From positions 1 through 24,469 of the forward strand of contig JALLAP010000236.1 of assembly GCA_036939355.1 (NCBI GenBank): DNA of 24,469 nucleotides, in the 5' to 3' direction. A program made the translations under genes and the position numbers. The notes under the pieces were generated by a model that ran no database searches, had not been told where the DNA came from, and saw only the letters and a program-made list of their open reading frames with translations. Source of the stretch: Thalassiosira profunda. Lineage: Eukaryota > Bacillariophyta > Thalassiosirophyceae > Thalassiosirales > Thalassiosiraceae. Position 1 is the stretch's first letter. Every line of letters starts with the position of its first letter. Shown piece by piece: positions 1 through 9,880 of this stretch.

Positions 1-990
1 ACAAAAATGGCGCCCATGGCCATGGCTCCTGCTCCCCAGATATCGCTATCCCCGCTAACCCTAAGGTCCTAATATCCTCCGATGCACCCCTTTGGTCGAT
101 TCAGCCCTTAGGGTTAGCGAGCAACGGTGATTGGGGGCAACGGTGGCCGCCTCTCTACAAACCCCGCCCCCGGAGCTCCGATACGACGGAATGGCGGACA
201 TGGCCGCCCCCCTCGGCCGCACCATCCACCCCCAGCCCTCGCACATTATCGATAGGGGGTGGGGGGTCGGTCGAAGTGTGTTCATACTTGGTCTGGCGGC
301 CCAGAACACCCCTCATGCACCTTGCCCGGCAGGGCCATTTTGCAATATATGAATGGCCTTCTAGAGGGCCCCAAACCCCCTCACTCCCGGCGTTTGGCAC
401 CCCCGCTTCATTGTATTGATTTATCCGAAGGATACCCAGCATCGGCGCGGGGGGAGACGGCCTGGGGTGGCGTTCATACCCGTTTATGGTCAAATAATAT
501 TAATAAATTGATGGAATTGCAATACGGTGTTATTTTATCTCCTGTAGGCCCCCGAACGACATCATACCGCCGCGGGGCCTCGTATAACCATCTGAGGGGA
601 GGGGGACGGCCGGGTCCGGCCGAGGCCGCGCAGGGGGACCAGGAGTCCGGCGACCGATAGGCCGACGGAGGGGTGCACCGCCGCCGACACGGTCAAGGGG
701 GTCTGCCACACCGTAGGTCGCCTAACCCCCGGCAAAAATGGTATCGGCGGATCCGTCATGACCCCCTCCGTCGATGAGATGCGCCGGCGCCGGTATATAT
801 CCGTCATGGGCTTCATTGAGGGCCGTTTCCGTCGGCGGAACGCCATTGTTCGTTGCAGGTCCAGCGAGAGCGAGGAGTGGCTGGAAAGGCTGAGATTTTC
901 GTCTGTCTGACGTCTATCTTGCTTCCGCGTGGAGGTATTTAGCATTTTGTACCATTCTACGTATTTTACCCGTAGCGAAACGCCAGCTGT
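1..990. other. Stretch without a convincing gene
   Basis: GC-rich, irregular sequence with only short overlapping ORFs that lack domain-like composition; several of them begin at TTG or GTG rather than ATG. No tRNA or rRNA signature was seen. A 14-bp inverted repeat containing one TTAGGG motif lies at 53-66 and 106-119. The stretch ends where the 10-bp tandem array begins. Confidence 0.6.
53..119. repeat. 14-bp inverted repeat containing a TTAGGG motif
   Basis: The left arm at 53-66 (CGCTAACCCTAAGG) is the exact reverse complement of the right arm at 106-119 (CCTTAGGGTTAGCG), with a 39-nt spacer. Each arm contains a single TTAGGG unit. There is no tandem telomere run, so this is not a telomere. 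It may be a small hairpin or a chance dyad. Confidence 0.6.
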
Positions 991-1193
991 AAGCCCGACT
1001 AAGCCCGACAACTCCGACTACATCCGACTAACCCCGACTAAGTCTGAAAAACTCCGACTAACTCCGACTAAGTCCGAGACTGAGCCCGACTGAGCCCGAC
1101 TAAGTCCGACAAAGCCTGACTAACTCCGACTAACTCCGACTAACTTCGACTAACTCCGACTAAGTCCAACTAACTCGACTAGATTCGACTAAA
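991..1193. repeat. 10-bp tandem array (CTCCGACTAA-like, about 20 copies)
   Basis: Successive decamers read as variants of CTCCGACTAA, with frequent C/G/A changes at the first three positions. A two-base phase slip occurs near 1075-1085. About 20 units are visible, and the array degenerates at 1180-1193. No ORF explains the period. It directly abuts the longer-period array that starts at 1201. Confidence 0.9.
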
Positions 1194-1200
1194 TTATTAG

Positions 1201-2262
1201 AAGTGATATGTGCTGATATGGGCTGATATGGGGGCAAGCTGACCGCACCAGGACACTTCTACGCGCTCGAAAATGTATGTGAGACTGCTCATATCGCTCC
1301 ATATCAGCCCGTATCACCAAACTAGAAATTGCTAAAGTCAGTTCCTAACTGAAACTATTGAAAGTGATATGAGATGATATGGGCTGATATGGAAGCAAGC
1401 GGACAACACCAGGACACTTCTATGCGCTCAAAAATGTATGTGTGTTTGCTCATATGGCTCCATATCAGCCCATATCACCAAACTAGAAATTGCTAAAGTC
1501 AGTTCCTAACTGAAATTATTGAAAGTGATATGAGCTGATATGAGCTGATATGGGGGCAAGCTGACCGCACCAGGACACTTCTCCATGCTTGATAATGTAT
1601 GTGTGACTGCTCATATCGCTCCATATCAGCCCATATCACCAAACTAGAAATTGCTAAAGTCAGTTCCTAGCCGAAATTATTGAAAGTGATATGAGCTGAT
1701 ATGGGCTAATATGGGGGCAAGCTGACAACATTAGGAAACTTCTCCCTCGATAATGTATGTGTGACTGCTCAAATCGCTCTATATCAGCCCAATAACCGAA
1801 CTAGAAATTGCTAAAGTCAGTTCCTAACTGAAATTTTTGAAAGTGATATGAGGTGATATGGGCTGATATGGGGGCAAGCTGACCGCACCAGACACTTGTA
1901 CGCGCTCGATAATGTATGTGTGACTGCTCATATCGCTCCATATCAGCCCGTATCACCAAACTAGAAATTGCTAAAGTCAGGCCCTAGCCGAAATTATTGA
2001 AAGTGATTGAGCTGATATGGGCTGATATGGGGGCAAGCTGACCGCACCAGGACACTTCTAAGTGCTTGATAATGTATGTGTGACTGCTCATATCGCTCCA
2101 TATCAGCCCATATCACCAAACTAGAAATTGCTAAAGTCAGTCCCTAGCCGAAATTATTGAAAGTGATATGAGCTGATATGGGCTGATATGGGGACAATCT
2201 GACCACACTAGGACACTTTTATTCTCTCAATAACTTATGTGTGACTGCTCATTTTGCTCGAT
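1201..2262. repeat. Satellite-like tandem array, unit 157-161 bp with internal dyad
   Basis: Units start at about 1201, 1362, 1523, 1684, 1841, 2001 and 2161, giving periods of 161, 161, 161, 157, 160 and 160 bp, with a degraded partial seventh copy. Each unit opens with AAGTGATATG followed by GCTGATATGG decamers and later carries CCATATCAGCCCATATCAC. That later block is the reverse complement of the opening block, so each unit could fold into a hairpin with arms of about 30 nt and a few mismatches. A conserved spacer containing GTATGTGTGACTGCTC and a tail with CTAGAAATTGCTAAAGTCAG lie between dyads. No coding capacity was seen. Confidence 0.93.
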
Positions 2263-2748
2263 ACTGCCACAATAGAATTCATGTCTACGAAGTGACTACC
2301 ATTCGGCTCGGAGGGAAGATTTTCCAGATGTTTGGTGTCAGTTGGACTCGTGTTTAGGGTTTCTGCTCGGGTCGCATGTCTGACCATCTGTTTGGACCTT
2401 ATTGACACTAAGTAATTCATGTCGTACGTAGGTCGCTTCGAACGATCAATACGATCTACTCTTACCTAGCTTTACCTTGCTTTTCCTTCAGTAGTAGGTA
2501 GAATAGGTGGTACGACTCCTATCCGACTCGAATGGTAAAAAGTGCTGAGCCGGTACACATGCAAACCTGTCAGCTTGCATCACCAACCTGTCGCCTGTCG
2601 GCTCGCATGAAAATCTCTGGGATTGGATGAAACCTGTTGGCGCGAGCAAAACTTAGTGCCGAGAACCTACTGTCTGCTCTAAAACGTTCACTCGCTAAAG
2701 TGCTAGTTATTAGTTTGATAATTTTCTAGTGAATGTTCAATCTATTAT
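2263..2748. other. Intergenic stretch between satellite array and MORN gene
   Basis: No supported gene. The last satellite unit decays into unique sequence here. The region lies downstream of the minus-strand MORN gene and should hold its 3' untranslated sequence. Short related motifs around CCTGTCAGCTTGCAT and CCTGTCGGCTCGCAT at about 2565-2615 suggest a small local duplication. Confidence 0.5.
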
Positions 2749-5700
2749 CTATTGCCCAATTTTTATCTCTGACACTGGAGGCTTGTTTGATTTTTGTGGG
2801 CCGCCCTGACCCGGATGCGTCATTTGCACAGGAGGTGGCATCTGCACCGTAGGCGGAGGCATTGGTCCACCCACAGGTTGTCCCCCGTAGACGCTGCCCG
2901 CCCCGCCGTACACGCTGCCTCCGCCCCCGCCTCCATGCATACTCCTCATCATAGCGTTTTGCTGCGATATCATAGCGTGCTGTGCCGCATTCGACGGTGC
3001 TCCCATCATGGGGTTGAAGCCCATTGGAACGGGCATGGGCATTGGCGCGACTCCTGGCATCATGATGGGCATTGCGGGGTGTCCACGCACAGACATGGGC
3101 CCAACACTCAATCCGGGGCCGGTGCCCACAGACATACCTGGTCCTACCGACATGGCCCCTCCGCCAACGCTCATCCCAGGACCCACGCTCATCCCAGGGC
3201 CCACACTCATCCCCGCGCCAACACTCATGCCTCCAGACACGGCGCTGATCATGCGATCCTGCGGTCCCTCCTTCAGCACCCCATTGACCCAATCGCCCTC
3301 CGCGATGAGCCCGTAGCTGTATTTCATAATGCCGCGACCGTGAGGCAATCGATCATTGTTGACCTCGCCCGTGTATCGCCCAGAATCGCCATTGAGGTCC
3401 GTCCAGTCCATGCCTCGAACGCTCGTTTTGCCTCCAATTTCAGGGGCGTCGTTCTTTCGTGCGTTCCACGGCAACACCATCCCACTTTTGGATGCCTGTT
3501 TGCCCTTGCCGCTCCAGCTCGTGAAGCCGCCACGAATTCGCTCGTAGTTGGCGGCCGCGTTCTTGTCTTGACGTCCGTCCGTCCACGTGCCCTCGTAGTA
3601 GACGCCGTTCTCGTACTTCATTGATCCCTTCCCATCGGGACGACCCTCCTCGTTGACTTGGCCAGTGTACGTGCCAAAGTCGCCGAACTGGTCGGTAAAG
3701 GGCATCTGCTTGACGCTGCGCAGCTTTTCCCGTTCCGTGAGCATGCCTCCCTTGCTTCGGTCGCGGCCGAACATTTTGCTCTTTCGCTCGGAGCTCCGCC
3801 GTCCAGCGCCTCTTTGCTCCCCGACAGAGTATTTCTTCCAGTTTGGTTCCTGGTTCTTGCCACTCTGCTCCCGCAGTTCCGTGGACGGGCGAAGCTGTGG
3901 TTGTGGTACCATTTGTGGCGCAGGTTCGTCAGGCTGTTGACTGCTCTTCCGACGTTCCGCACTTCTATTGTCTGAGACCTTGTATTGGCGCCAATCATCG
4001 CCGACTGTGGGCTGTTTCATCGGAGCCTCGTACCGCTGGGACGGAGGAGCAGGTTGACGAGGCTGGTGACGCTGGGGTCGACGATGACGTTCCTGCGGTG
4101 GCGAAGCAGCTCGAATGTGGTCTGACACGTTTGAGATGGCACTGACCCCGCCGCCACTGGCACGGCTCATCCGACTCGGCGGCCTCCCACTGGCGTTGAG
4201 CGAGTGGTTGCTGTTGTCGAGCAATGGAGAGCTGGGTGACTTGGACTGGACGGGTGACTCTGACTGCATCCTGTCGTGGTACGTATCGCGGCGCGCCGCC
4301 GGTCTGGAAGGCGACTTCCAATCCAGGCCCAACGCGCTCCTGTCGAATCGGCTGCTTCTATTGCTGCTGATCAGATCGGTTCCGGGCGACCTCGCGCGCC
4401 TCGCATCGTTGGCACGCCGTGACTCGCGAAAGGACGACGACGGCCCAACTGACCTTGCCCGACGCCTACTGGACGTGCCGCCATCGAGCGGCGTCGCGAC
4501 CGAAGTGTCCCTCGCTCGCCGCCCCTCCCTCGCGGAGGCGTTGGTCCTGACGGTGTCCGCCCCCCTCGCGAGCTTGGCGAAGGCACTCGAGTTGGTCGAC
4601 GGGGTCGCGCTCGGACGCGGCGGCGGCTGTCCCGGCGCCATGGCCCCGGCCGCCCGGGGCGAGGGCGACTTGGATCGGTCCCGGAGCGACTTGTACGATC
4701 CCACGCGCGGGAGCTTCTTCCCCGAGGTCTCCTCGATGATCTGGAGCGCGAGCGCCACGTTGGTCAGGTCGACGGGCGGCGTCTTCTTGCCGCTGTCGAC
4801 CCTGCTGCCGTCCTTGGCGCTGGACCGTCGCGAGCGGCACGCCGACGCGCTCCTCGAGGCGGACGCCGAGCTGACGTGCCGGCTGAGCATGGAAAGATTG
4901 GACGCCTTGGATCGCGTTTGGGCGTTGAGGTCCGACCACTCCTGGCGCTGTCCCCGATCCCTCCCCATCGGAGAGGGCGCGGACCGGTCGAGCGACTGAT
5001 TCCTTGGCGACGCAGACGGTTGGGTCCGTTCCATCGAGTTGCCCCGTCGTTGCACGGGACTCCGGTCGAACGAGCTGCTGCGCTGAAATCCCATCGGCCT
5101 CGATGGCGACCTCCGCCCTCCCCGACTCACGGGCCTCCTCTCCAACGAGTTGCTGTGGTTTCTGCGAGGCCTTCGGTCCATGGAAGGCATCGATCTCGGC
5201 GGACCCCCTCCCCGCACCTCCCTCGGCGGAACCCCCCGCGGCCGGGGCGGCAGGCTCCAATCCTCGAACGTCATGAGCGAGCTGACCTCGGGCTCCTCGT
5301 GCTGGCACTGGATCCAAATCTGGGGCGGGGAGCGCGACCTCGGCGAGCGCGGCGCGCTCCTGGGCCGGGATGCCGACCACGACCGGCCCCTCGGAGGCCC
5401 CCGCTGCGGCCCTCGGGGCGACCGGCTCCTCCTCCTCGGCGGCGAGCGGCTCCGCGGCGGAGAGAACGAATCGTGCCTCCGGGGACCGGTCCTTCCGGGA
5501 GGGAAGTTCCCCGGGCCCGGAGGACCGCGGCGACCGCCCGGCCCGTTCCTTCGCTCGCGGCTCGGGGTCCGCTCGCGCACCACCAACGCGTAGGAGCTGG
5601 CCTCCTCGTCGGTGGGGCGCGCGCGCGGCCGGCCCGTGCTCGGCGGTCGACCGCGCGCCGAACTTCGCGGCGGACTCCCCGTCGGCCTCCCCCCGCGGCT

Positions 5701-6969
5701 CGTCGGTCGGTCGCGCGGCATCGGCCTGCCGCTGGACGGACCGCGGGAGGGCGGCCGTCCGCCGCCCGGGCCGCCGGGCCCGTGGGAGGAGGGTCGCCGG
5801 GGAGGGGAGCGGCTGCGGCGCGGCGAGCCCGCGAAAGAATCGAGGGAGGGCCGTCGTCCCCGCGATGTGGGTCCCCGGGGACGGCCCTCGGGCGACATCG
5901 AGCGGCGGCCAAAGCTGCCCCTCGAGGCGTTTCTTCGGTAGGGCATCGGCGGGGGCGAGCGCGACGATCCCCGGCTGTCGTATGACGGCGACCGCCTTCG
6001 ATCGGGTCCCCCGCCGTCTCCGCGGCCGTGGGGCCGGCCGCGGCTCCCGTTTCGTCGATCCCGCACCGACGGCGGCGATTCGGACCGGGCGTCCAAGTCG
6101 CTCTCGTGCCGGCTCCCCGAGGACGCGGAGCTCCGGGCGCTGCCGTCGAGCCCGCCGTCCTTCATCACCTCCCGCCGACCGTCCTTTTTGCCCTTGCGGC
6201 CCAGCCGCCGGCCCACCCCCTTCATGAAGCTGTTTCCAAAATGATGCTTCCTGGCCTCCCCGCCGCCCTCGCCGCGGTCGCCGCTGCGGCCCTTGCTCCG
6301 GCTTTTGGGCCGGGAGAAGGCCCGGGGTCGGGACAGGGAGCGCCGTCCCCATCCGCCCTCCTTGGGGGGCGGGGCGTCCGGGGCCGATTGGCGCCTCCCC
6401 TTGCCTCGCGGTGGGTGCGCCTTCCTCCGCCGCCGAGGGGAGTGCGACCGGGAGCGCGAGGAATGGGAGCAGCTGCCATCCGAAGGCGCCTCGTCGTTGA
6501 CCTCGTCGCCGTCGTCGGCCACGAGGTACTGCATGAAACTGCTGTTGTTGGAGCTCCCGGGCTCCTCGGGCGGCGGCTGGCGGGGGCGGGACCGCGATCG
6601 CCCTCCGTCCGGGGCCGGGGCGTAGGACACCAGGGCGCCCTGGGAACCCTCGGGGTCGCGGCCGCCGCTCCTGCCCCGGCCCCTCCCCGCCGCCATCTCG
6701 GGCAGGGGCTCCTCGCTGCTCACCGTCCGCTCCGTCTCGGCCGTCGCCGCCGTGGCCTTGGTGGCGCCCGACGACTGCTGCTGCTGCTTGCTGCGGGAGG
6801 ACTGCCTGTGTTGTTCCGCGACGGACGACAGGCCCACGAGGGTGATGGAGTGAGTAGCCGTCGAGCCCTGGTCGGGATGGCCGCGTCGGTCGCTGCGCCG
6901 GCGGGGGCGGTCGGGCTGCTGGTGGTGGGCGGAGGAGGCGTGGCGGCGGGAGGCGGGGCCTCCGGCCAT
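2749..6969 (-). CDS. Large Arg/Ser/Pro/Gly-rich protein with two C-terminal MORN-type repeats
   Basis: A single open frame of 1406 residues. The frame extends to 7011, but that codon is GTG; the first ATG is at 6969 and has A at -3 and G at +4, so I take it as the start. Residues 1 to about 1080 are strongly disordered and rich in R, S, P and G, with many SR/RS pairs and a short poly-Q tract. Two non-repetitive islands stand out, near residues 548-572 (around FEDWSLPP) and near 727-760 (around ALALQIIEETSGKKLP). Two MORN-type units follow, at about 1094-1132 (YTGQVNEEGRPDGKGSMKY) and 1189-1229 (YTGEVNNDRLPHGRGIMKY). The C-terminus has tandem GMSVGP repeats (about 1246-1286) and an M/P/G-rich tail. 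MORN repeats often bind membranes or scaffold proteins; the RS-like body is typical of disordered or phosphorylated proteins. Function is otherwise unknown. No introns were needed. Confidence 0.8.
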   Translation of the reverse strand: MAGGPASRRHASSAHHQQPDRPRRRSDRRGHPDQGSTATHSITLVGLSSVAEQHRQSSRSKQQQQSSGATKATAATAETERTVSSEEPLPEMAAGRGRGRSGGRDPEGSQGALVSYAPAPDGGRSRSRPRQPPPEEPGSSNNSSFMQYLVADDGDEVNDEAPSDGSCSHSSRSRSHSPRRRRKAHPPRGKGRRQSAPDAPPPKEGGWGRRSLSRPRAFSRPKSRSKGRSGDRGEGGGEARKHHFGNSFMKGVGRRLGRKGKKDGRREVMKDGGLDGSARSSASSGSRHESDLDARSESPPSVRDRRNGSRGRPHGRGDGGGPDRRRSPSYDSRGSSRSPPPMPYRRNASRGSFGRRSMSPEGRPRGPTSRGRRPSLDSFAGSPRRSRSPPRRPSSHGPGGPGGGRPPSRGPSSGRPMPRDRPTSRGGRPTGSPPRSSARGRPPSTGRPRARPTDEEASSYALVVRERTPSRERRNGPGGRRGPPGPGNFPPGRTGPRRHDSFSPPRSRSPPRRRSRSPRGPQRGPPRGRSWSASRPRSAPRSPRSRSPPQIWIQCQHEEPEVSSLMTFEDWSLPPRPRGVPPREVRGGGPPRSMPSMDRRPRRNHSNSLERRPVSRGGRRSPSRPMGFQRSSSFDRSPVQRRGNSMERTQPSASPRNQSLDRSAPSPMGRDRGQRQEWSDLNAQTRSKASNLSMLSRHVSSASASRSASACRSRRSSAKDGSRVDSGKKTPPVDLTNVALALQIIEETSGKKLPRVGSYKSLRDRSKSPSPRAAGAMAPGQPPPRPSATPSTNSSAFAKLARGADTVRTNASAREGRRARDTSVATPLDGGTSSRRRARSVGPSSSFRESRRANDARRARSPGTDLISSNRSSRFDRSALGLDWKSPSRPAARRDTYHDRMQSESPVQSKSPSSPLLDNSNHSLNASGRPPSRMSRASGGGVSAISNVSDHIRAASPPQERHRRPQRHQPRQPAPPSQRYEAPMKQPTVGDDWRQYKVSDNRSAERRKSSQQPDEPAPQMVPQPQLRPSTELREQSGKNQEPNWKKYSVGEQRGAGRRSSERKSKMFGRDRSKGGMLTEREKLRSVKQMPFTDQFGDFGTYTGQVNEEGRPDGKGSMKYENGVYYEGTWTDGRQDKNAAANYERIRGGFTSWSGKGKQASKSGMVLPWNARKNDAPEIGGKTSVRGMDWTDLNGDSGRYTGEVNNDRLPHGRGIMKYSYGLIAEGDWVNGVLKEGPQDRMISAVSGGMSVGAGMSVGPGMSVGPGMSVGGGAMSVGPGMSVGTGPGLSVGPMSVRGHPAMPIMMPGVAPMPMPVPMGFNPMMGAPSNAAQHAMISQQNAMMRSMHGGGGGGSVYGGAGSVYGGQPVGGPMPPPTVQMPPPVQMTHPGQGGPQKSNKPPVSEIKIGQ

Positions 6970-7666
6970 TGTGGAATCTGTACGATCGGTGTATCTCGTG
7001 CTCGTGCGCACACGTCAGGTGTCAGGTGAGGGTGTCGAGAGTGCGGCCGCGTTGGCCATTCCCTCGAGAAACGCCGGCGCTGCGGCTGACAGAAGAGCTC
7101 GGTGTGCTCCCTCCGACCGAGCGGGTGGACTGGTTGTGACGAAGCAACGGGGCGACGGGATGGCCTGCCGGTGCGGAGGGTGTTGCTTGCTCGCTGGTGA
7201 GTTGGTTGCAAAAATTGCGAGACCCGATTGAGTGCCGTTCCGAAGGGGCTGTTCTGGAGGTTGCCCCCAGCGAGAGGGCTGCTCTATTTCGTGTCTAAGA
7301 GAACTAAGAGAAGGAAGGACGGAAGGCTCTTCGAGTGGCGAGGAAGGAGGAAGGACCTCTTGCGTGCTTGTGCCTAGCTTCCCAGTTTTGCTTGCGCTCT
7401 CATGATTGAACATGAAGATTGCTGCCCACCACAGGAATTTCAATACTGTGATAAGTCGAATCTAATAGTATGGTAAGCGGTTGTGCTTTTCAGAGAGCTC
7501 CAAGCCTCTGAATGCATTCTGCTGGCAAACAGAAGCAGAGCACCGTACACATCGAGTCCCCGTCCATCGGTCTATCTCACACACAGATCTGCAGCAATGC
7601 ACAGAGCACTCCAATATCCTCCTCCACATTTAGCAAACGCAAGTGCATGTATGGTCCACACGCAAA
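6970..7666. other. Intergenic region upstream of the RS/MORN gene
   Basis: This contains the presumed 5' region of the RS/MORN gene and the 3' flank of the MORN-ankyrin gene. On the minus strand an ATG at 7413 opens a 132-codon frame ending in TGA at 7015-7017. It is in the same frame as the RS/MORN start and 45 nt before it. It resembles no family I know and could be an upstream ORF, a 5' leader or chance. Confidence 0.4.
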
Positions 7667-9880
7667 TCAAATGAGAGCGTCCTTCGACCGTTGCATCACG
7701 GTCTCCGGGCGAGCGAGAAGCAAGCGCCATACCGCATCGACATACTCGACGCTGTTGCGATCGACTCGACCAGACTCCCACAACAACTGAATGGGAAGCT
7801 TGCCGTTGTAGTCTGGCTCCGAGACCGACGGGATGCCTCTCTCCACGAGGCATTGCACCACGCCAAGGTTTCCTCCGCGGATTGCGTAGTGGAGAGGGGA
7901 ATTTCTCTCCAAATCGAGCGTGTGCAGGAGGATACCCGAAAGCCCCGCGATGTGCTGCACTACATCAACCGAGCTGAACTCGCAGGCAATGTGCAGCGGA
8001 AACGCCAACTGGTTGACGGCAACTCGTAAGGCAGAGGGATTCCCCGCGACCAGCAGCTTGATGGCGCCCAGGGAAGCATTTTTTCGCAGAGCACGATGGA
8101 GAGGGAGCCACCCATTCTCATCTGGCGTAGTCATTGCTTTCGTGTCTTCAGCCAGGCGGGCGTAGGCCAGCTGTGCGTCCAAAAAAGCAGCCATTGCTTC
8201 GCCATCTGGTCCCTGGCGCGCAAAATAATCACTCAGATTTCTCCCATCGAATCTTTGTAGGGCCTCTGGATACGCATCAAAGAGGAGACGCGCCGACTCG
8301 AGGCAATATTGGATGCATTGAATTGGCAGGGACTGGATCGCTCCTATCTTTGATGCACAACCAGGGTCCTTTGCCAGCAGAAATCTGATGATGTCAGCTT
8401 TGCCTGTGCCGGTTCGCCTGGAGCCTGCCGCGCAGTGGATTGGGAAGTCGCCGTGTCGATCCCTCGCATCAACGCTCTCAGGATCCAGCTCAAGAATGTA
8501 CTTCACTGTCTCAATATCTCCCCAAAAGCACGCAGTGTGGATTGGCAAATAGCCCCTTCCGCTTTGAACCCTCAGCGATGCTGGGTAGGCATCAATCAGC
8601 CTCTTGCAGAAGGGGTGTGATTTGCCACTCAGGCTGGCAGCATAAATTGGTAGGACGTCAAATCTGTCCGCTATCGTCGCTGATAGAGGAGCCGCAGCGA
8701 GCAACAGGTCAAGGATGGCCAACGACGCTGTCTCGTCAACGCCTCTGCAGGCGCAAAGACAATGCAGAGGTAGGCAGAGAGCACTGCCATCCGCAAGCGA
8801 GTGGGGGTCCCCACCGTTGTCTCGATGATTGACTGCATCTGGCCAGGAGTCGAGCAGCACTCGAACTATCCGAGGATCGATGTTCTCGTTCGAACACGCA
8901 CGATGAAGGAGAGAACGGCCCTTGCGATCCATCGATTGGGCCGCATCCGGGAACGCATCGAGGAGACATTCGACTATCTCCAAAGTCACTCCAGGGTGTT
9001 CGCATGCACCATGAAAGAAGTGCGAATCTTGCAGGGGAGGGCAATGGCGCGGGATACCCTGAATTTTCTCCAGCAGCTCCTCCAGCCGAAGCTCGTTGTT
9101 GATACGGTGGTTGATACGGTGATTGCAATATTGCTCCAACTCTTCCACGCGGCGTGCGATGATCTCCGGCGAATCACCCTCCTCCCATTCCCCCTCGCAT
9201 ACGTCTCCATTGGCATACGTGAGCTTTCCCTCGCCATGTTTCTCGCCGTCCTTGTGCCCCCCCTCGTACACGGCTCCATTCGCGAACTGGTACTTGCCTT
9301 GGCCATGTTTCTTGCCATCCTCCCATTGTCCCTCGTACACGTCTCCCGATGAGTACGTCATGGTGCCCTCGCCGTGCCTTTTGTTATTCCTCCACTCCCC
9401 AACGTATTCGTTTCCACTGGCATACGTGAGCTTGCCTCGGCCGTGCATCTTATCATCTTCCCACAGCCCTCCGTAGACACGTCCATCGGCGAACTCGCAC
9501 TTGCCCTGACCGTGCCTCTTGCCATCCTTCAGTTCCCCTTCCCATACGTCTCCGTTGGCATACGTGAGCTTGCCCTTGCCGTCGCCATGTGGAGCACCTT
9601 TCTTCCATCCCCCCTCGTACACGTTTCCATTGACCCACGTCTTGCCCTGGCCATGAATCTCGCCGTCCTCCCAATCCCCGTCGTACACGGCTCCGCTGGC
9701 AAACGTCATCTTGCCTCGGCCGTGTCCCTTCCCGTCCTTCAGTCCCCCTTCGTAAACATCGCAATTGGCATACGTGATCTTGCCGTGGACCGTGAACTCA
9801 TCGGCGGATGATGCCGTTGGGTGGCCATCGACGTCGGCTGTCCGACGGCCGCCAGTTGCCGGCGAGGCGGGGGAATCCAT
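7667..9880 (-). CDS. MORN-repeat/ankyrin-repeat protein
   Basis: 737 residues in one open frame. The ATG at 9880 has A at -3 and G at +4. Residues about 30-240 hold nine YEG-type MORN units (for example VYEGQWEDGKKHGQGKY), including one with a short insertion and two with N or D replacing the usual glycine. A short charged linker with IARRVEELEQY follows (about 240-285). Ankyrin-like repeats of the diatom style then run to the end, with motifs such as LPLHRAL, LPIHTACFWG and FPLHIACEF. MORN arrays commonly attach to membranes or lipids and ankyrin arrays bind proteins, so an adaptor or scaffold role is inferred. No catalytic domain is visible. It is co-oriented with the next MORN gene, but the two differ in architecture and need not be an operon-like unit. 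Confidence 0.88.
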   Translation of the reverse strand: MDSPASPATGGRRTADVDGHPTASSADEFTVHGKITYANCDVYEGGLKDGKGHGRGKMTFASGAVYDGDWEDGEIHGQGKTWVNGNVYEGGWKKGAPHGDGKGKLTYANGDVWEGELKDGKRHGQGKCEFADGRVYGGLWEDDKMHGRGKLTYASGNEYVGEWRNNKRHGEGTMTYSSGDVYEGQWEDGKKHGQGKYQFANGAVYEGGHKDGEKHGEGKLTYANGDVCEGEWEEGDSPEIIARRVEELEQYCNHRINHRINNELRLEELLEKIQGIPRHCPPLQDSHFFHGACEHPGVTLEIVECLLDAFPDAAQSMDRKGRSLLHRACSNENIDPRIVRVLLDSWPDAVNHRDNGGDPHSLADGSALCLPLHCLCACRGVDETASLAILDLLLAAAPLSATIADRFDVLPIYAASLSGKSHPFCKRLIDAYPASLRVQSGRGYLPIHTACFWGDIETVKYILELDPESVDARDRHGDFPIHCAAGSRRTGTGKADIIRFLLAKDPGCASKIGAIQSLPIQCIQYCLESARLLFDAYPEALQRFDGRNLSDYFARQGPDGEAMAAFLDAQLAYARLAEDTKAMTTPDENGWLPLHRALRKNASLGAIKLLVAGNPSALRVAVNQLAFPLHIACEFSSVDVVQHIAGLSGILLHTLDLERNSPLHYAIRGGNLGVVQCLVERGIPSVSEPDYNGKLPIQLLWESGRVDRNSVEYVDAVWRLLLARPETVMQRSKDALI

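Noticed and set aside
1..120. Telomere at the window start
   Set aside because: Only single TTAGGG motifs in a dyad, with no tandem run.
562..1011. 149-codon minus-strand frame near the window start
   Set aside because: It begins at TTG, runs into the 10-bp array and has no family-like segment.
1201..2262. CRISPR array
   Set aside because: Units are contiguous, 157-161 bp long and similar throughout; there are no short repeats with variable spacers, and the context is eukaryotic.
4466..6352. Long minus-strand frame of 628 codons and several plus-strand frames of up to 369 codons in the GC-rich block
   Set aside because: They overlap the RS/MORN frame in a region of very high GC, where stops are rare; none shows a domain, and the RS/MORN frame continues on both sides into recognisable MORN units.
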